Shown here: piece after piece, positions 12,987-15,552 of the stretch
Layout: each line of letters opens with the position of its first letter
Numbering within the stretch: position 1 is the first letter of the stretch
Assembly: GCA_944383945.1 (NCBI GenBank)
Contig: CALWRL010000012.1
Location: forward strand, 1-15,552
DNA from: an uncultured Clostridia bacterium
Lineage (GTDB): Bacteria; Bacillota; Clostridia; Christensenellales; UBA1242
Direction of reading: 5' to 3'
Length of the DNA stretch: 15,552 nucleotides
Made by a program: the position numbers and the translations under genes
Notes under the pieces: generated by a model
Told to the model about the DNA's origin: nothing
The model's input: the letters and a program-made list of their open reading frames with translations, nothing else
The model's database searches: none

Positions 12987-13349
12987 GTGAAAAAGTTTAA
13001 GGACAAATTAATTTTAATATTAAGTGGAATAGCAATAGGGATTGCTAACGGATTTTTTGGTGGCGGTGGAGGTATGATTTGTGTTCCGCTTCTTGAAAAG
13101 GTTTTAAAAATAGACAATAAAAAGTCTCACTCAACGGCACTAGCTGTTATGTTGCCAATAACATTGCTTTCAGCAATAATTTATATTTTAAAAGTTTCAA
13201 TAAGTTGGGATATTTTTGGAATAGTTTGTGGTGGTTTTGTTTTGGGTGGTTTAGCAGGCGCAATATTGTTAAACAAATTGAACGGTAAGATAGTTAGATT
13301 TATCTTTATATTAATAATTTTAGCAGCGGGTATAAGGTTGTTAATTTAA
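12987..13349 (+). CDS. TauE/SafE-family permease, N-terminal half-gene
   Basis: From GTG 12987 this is a 120-residue membrane protein with four predicted helices. It opens KKFKDK followed by a helix and the family signature GFFGGGGGMICVPLL, where the glycine-rich turn of TauE/SafE (TSUP) transporters lies. The second half is encoded by the next gene 16 nt downstream. TSUP proteins move sulfite, sulfonates or related organic anions; substrate cannot be told here. The start is uncertain. An ATG at 12912 and a GTG at 12933 are in frame but would add an atypical Lys/Asn-rich extension, and none of the three has a good SD. The 12987 start matches the usual short N-terminus and a leaderless geometry. 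Confidence 0.75.
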   Translation: MKKFKDKLILILSGIAIGIANGFFGGGGGMICVPLLEKVLKIDNKKSHSTALAVMLPITLLSAIIYILKVSISWDIFGIVCGGFVLGGLAGAILLNKLNGKIVRFIFILIILAAGIRLLI

Positions 13350-13365
13350 GGTTTGGAGAAATTAC

Positions 13366-13731
13366 ATGGAAATTGCTCTTTATATTATTTTTGGAATTTT
13401 AGGTGGAATTGTTGGAGGAATGGGAATGGGCGGTGGAACGCTTTTAATTCCTCTTTTAACAATTTTTTTAAGTGTTGAACAAAAGGTTGCACAGGGAATT
13501 AACTTATTGGTTTTTTTGCCAATGGCGGTTGTTGCTTTAATTATACATTTTAAAAACAAAATGGTTGTTACAAAGGGTATATGGTGGATAATAATTCCTG
13601 GAGTTTTAAGTTCCGTTGGTTTTGCTTTTTTGGCAAGTCTTTTAAACGGAGATGTTTTGAAAAATCTTTTTGGATCTTATTTAATTTTAATAGCAGTTTA
13701 TGAAGTTTGCTCTTTAATTTTTGAAAAATAA
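13366..13731 (+). CDS. TauE/SafE-family permease, C-terminal half-gene
   Basis: This 121-residue protein has about four predicted membrane helices and repeats the family signature as GGMGMGGGTLLIPLL near residues 17-31. TSUP transporters of about 250 residues consist of two such homologous halves, so the pair of genes should build one transporter as a heterodimer. GGAG lies about 8 nt before the ATG, and the first half ends in TAA 16 nt upstream. Both halves have intact starts, SD or promoter signals and stops, which argues against a frameshifted pseudogene. Half-size TSUP pairs are known in Bacillota. Confidence 0.8.
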   Translation: MEIALYIIFGILGGIVGGMGMGGGTLLIPLLTIFLSVEQKVAQGINLLVFLPMAVVALIIHFKNKMVVTKGIWWIIIPGVLSSVGFAFLASLLNGDVLKNLFGSYLILIAVYEVCSLIFEK

Positions 13732-13747
13732 TAAAATTTGTTTATTG

Positions 13748-13776
13748 TTTACTTTACAAAAAATTTTTTCTATGAT
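13748..13776 (+). promoter_or_regulatory. Promoter of ferredoxin and Ppx-like operon
   Basis: TTTACT (13748-13753), 17 nt and TATGAT (13771-13776) predict +1 near 13783. No terminator hairpin separates it from the upstream permease gene, so read-through is possible. Confidence 0.5.
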
Positions 13777-13805
13777 AAAATCTCTTAAGTAATATAGGAG
13801 ATGTT

Positions 13806-13976
13806 ATGGTTTATAAAAATAAATGTATATCTTGTGGAACTTGCATTGATATTTGCCCAGTAAACGCAATTTCTTGGGATGAAGATGGTAAAGCAAAAAT
13901 AGATACAAATAAGTGTATCAAATGTCATTCATGCGAGGGTATGTGTCCTGTTGGGGCTATTGAAATTAAGGATTAA
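13806..13976 (+). CDS. Small 2[4Fe-4S] ferredoxin
   Basis: This 56-residue protein contains two full cluster motifs: C-I-S-C-G-T-C-I-D-I-C-P (residues 7-18) and C-I-K-C-H-S-C-E-G-M-C-P (about 37-48). All eight cysteines and both trailing prolines are present, the classic clostridial-type ferredoxin that carries electrons at low potential. Length is normal for the family. AGGAG lies 5 nt before the ATG. The Ppx/GppA-like gene follows after 14 nt with its own SD, so the two are probably cotranscribed. Its partner enzyme is not evident nearby. Confidence 0.93.
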   Translation: MVYKNKCISCGTCIDICPVNAISWDEDGKAKIDTNKCIKCHSCEGMCPVGAIEIKD

Positions 13977-13990
13977 GATTAGGAGTTTTG

Positions 13991-15505
13991 ATGACAACAA
14001 AAAAAGCTATTATTCAAATAGATTATGAAGATGTTAATTTAATATTGCTTGAAACAAAAGATAATTTGTATTACAACATTATCGATGTTTTTTCCGATTC
14101 TATTCCATTAGTTGAAGATATTGAAAAGAATGGTATATTAAGACCTGTAATCATTAAGGATTTGCTTAAGATTTTGAAAATGTATCGCAGAATATGTGAT
14201 AGGAATTCTATAACAGATATTCTTTGTTTTGCGGGCAGTTATTTTTCAGAGGCAAAAAATAATAAAAGTATATCTGAAGAAATTTACAACACTTGTGGGT
14301 TCATGTTAAATGTTATGTCACAAGAAGATGAGATGAAAAACACTTTTATTGGCGCAGTTAATTCAAGTGATGTTCAAAAAGGAATTTATTTTTATGTAGG
14401 GTCAAGGTTTTGCTATTTAATTAATTTTAATAGGCGAAACATTTTAAATTGTATTTTAATGCCTTTTGGAACTCATCAAATAGCAAAAATTTTAAATTCT
14501 GATGGAAGTTTAGACGAAAAGAAAAATGAAATTAGCAAAATGTTTGAAGAGTATATTAGCAATGCAGATTTCATTCAAACAATAGATGAAGAAACCGAAA
14601 TTTTAACGAGCGGGAACATAGCGCTTTCCCTTGGAAAAATTTCAAGAAAAGCAACAAAATATCCGTTAGATTTAGAAAACAACTATGTTTTAACAACCGA
14701 AACATTCAACAATGTTTATTCTTTGGTTGAAAGTTTAGGGTTAGATAGCACAAAAAAAATAAAAGGAATAAGCTCTGAAAGTGCAGATAAAATTTATGCA
14801 GGGGCAATACTTTTTAATTTATTTCTTAAAGCATTAAAAATGCAAAAGGTAACAATAAGTTCAGATAAACTTATTGATGGTTATATTTCAACAACAGTTA
14901 TTCCATCAATAAACGATCGCCCTCTTAGCGATATGTTTATATACAGTTTGGAAAACATTAACGCATTTTTTAACAACCCAAATTCAAATAATAGTAAAGT
15001 TTACGATTTGTCAATTAATGTGTTTAAACAATTAAAAGTTGTTCATAGGCTACCAAGAAATTATATAAAACCTCTTAGAATAGCAGGTTATTTATATGAT
15101 TGTGGGAAAAGAATTAATTTTGATAACGCCGTAAAAAATTCATTTGAAGTAATATTAAATTCTAAAATTAAAGGCGCAACACAAAAAGATATATTGCTTG
15201 GGGCATTTGCATGCAAATTGCAAGATTTGGACAATTTTAATTTGTCAGAATGGGTAAAATACGCAAGTATTGTCAGTGAAGAAGATTCAGTTGCTGTTAA
15301 AAAAGTTGGCGTTTTAATTCAACTTTCTGCTGCACTTGATGCAAGCAAAAGCGGAGCAATAGATGATTTAAACTGTGATATACTTGGTGATTCTATTATT
15401 GTAAAAACAATAGTAAACAAAGATGCAGATTTTGAAATTAAAGAAGCAATGAAAGTTAATAAAAACTTCAAAAAAGTTTTCACAAAATTTATTGAGGTGA
15501 TTTAA
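13991..15505 (+). CDS. Ppx/GppA-family protein with degenerate active site
   Basis: This 504-residue protein aligns by eye to exopolyphosphatase/guanosine pentaphosphatase. The best matches are GISSESADKIYAGAILF near 259-274 with VTISSDKLIDGYI after it, equivalent to the LSPERADvI-AGA and vSd-GLReG elements, and the C-terminal HD-like domain with LRIAGYLYDCGKRINF near 362-377. Key motifs are altered. The N-terminal phosphate loop (usually DIGSNSxR) reads QIDYEDVNLILL; the second (DIGGGSTEL) reads YFYVGSRFCYLINF; the HD histidine is Tyr369; KHSYYLI reads KNSFEVI. An acidic SQEDE segment persists where the catalytic Glu lies. It is probably a pseudoenzyme or binding protein. ATG 13991 with AGGAG 5 nt upstream is preferred to TTG 13988. 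Confidence 0.7.
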   Translation: MTTKKAIIQIDYEDVNLILLETKDNLYYNIIDVFSDSIPLVEDIEKNGILRPVIIKDLLKILKMYRRICDRNSITDILCFAGSYFSEAKNNKSISEEIYNTCGFMLNVMSQEDEMKNTFIGAVNSSDVQKGIYFYVGSRFCYLINFNRRNILNCILMPFGTHQIAKILNSDGSLDEKKNEISKMFEEYISNADFIQTIDEETEILTSGNIALSLGKISRKATKYPLDLENNYVLTTETFNNVYSLVESLGLDSTKKIKGISSESADKIYAGAILFNLFLKALKMQKVTISSDKLIDGYISTTVIPSINDRPLSDMFIYSLENINAFFNNPNSNNSKVYDLSINVFKQLKVVHRLPRNYIKPLRIAGYLYDCGKRINFDNAVKNSFEVILNSKIKGATQKDILLGAFACKLQDLDNFNLSEWVKYASIVSEEDSVAVKKVGVLIQLSAALDASKSGAIDDLNCDILGDSIIVKTIVNKDADFEIKEAMKVNKNFKKVFTKFIEVI

Positions 15506-15552
15506 TGAAATTTAACAAAAAGTTTTTTAGTCTTGTCATTGTTGTTATGTGT
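15505..15552 (+). CDS. Start of an exported protein (cut by window edge)
   Basis: Sixteen codons are visible: MKFNKKFFSLVIVVMC. The basic start followed by a hydrophobic run is a signal peptide or membrane anchor; Cys16 could be a lipobox cysteine but the needed context is cut off. The ATG overlaps the preceding TAA by one base (TAATG) and has GAGGTGA 4 nt upstream, so translation is coupled to the Ppx/GppA-like gene. Confidence 0.65.
   Translation, partial: MKFNKKFFSLVIVVMC

Noticed and set aside
12987..13731. Permease as a frameshifted pseudogene
   Set aside because: Both halves are intact, end cleanly, and the second has its own SD and ATG; the break lies at the natural boundary between homologous halves.
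13801..13805. ATG at 13801 as ferredoxin start
   Set aside because: It is out of frame with the two cysteine motifs and directly abuts the SD; ATG 13806 is in frame with 5 nt spacing.

Overview
The window is AT-rich, gene-dense bacterial chromosome. The low-GC codon use, strong Shine-Dalgarno sites, a SipW-type signal peptidase next to a SipW-dependent secreted protein, a BclA-like collagen protein, a 2[4Fe-4S] ferredoxin and a Clostridia-style SufC/SufBD pair all point to Bacillota, probably an uncultured anaerobic Clostridia relative. The assignment is an inference. All 17 complete genes stop at TAA (15) or TAG (2), never TGA. No tRNA, rRNA, CRISPR array, insertion sequence or integrase was seen.

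Layout. Positions 1-1321 (minus strand) hold an Fe-S/sulfur operon: sufC, then a SufB/SufD-family gene that is only about half the usual length, then the start of a TusA/YedF-type sulfur carrier cut by the window edge. Positions 1412-5068 (plus) are a surface/secretion region: a collagen-like protein with a parallel beta-helix-like C-terminus, a small three-helix membrane protein, a strongly expressed SipW-dependent (TasA/camelysin-like) secreted protein, and its probable ER-type signal peptidase with a long charged repetitive tail. A zeta-toxin-like P-loop kinase (minus, 5117-5686) is divergent from an HD-domain phosphohydrolase (5814-6401).

Positions 6446-10521 are a division cluster: ftsQ/divIB, a four-helix membrane protein of unknown role, ftsA and ftsZ. 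A terminator physically overlaps the promoter that starts ftsA-ftsZ. About 270 bp after ftsZ contain no gene but are full of complementary words. A type I membrane surface protein (minus, 10824-12866) follows. A TauE/SafE permease encoded as two half-genes, a 56-residue ferredoxin, a Ppx/GppA homologue that has lost its active-site motifs, and the first codons of a coupled exported protein complete the window.

The most interesting signal is regulatory. sufC and ftsQ have near-perfect -10 boxes whose predicted +1 is exactly the first base of the start codon, and neither has a Shine-Dalgarno site. This suggests leaderless mRNAs beside genes with ordinary SD-led starts. The first TauE half-gene may be a third case. 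Other points for a second look are the half-length SufBD, the terminator/promoter overlap, the degenerate Ppx/GppA protein and the structured gap after ftsZ.
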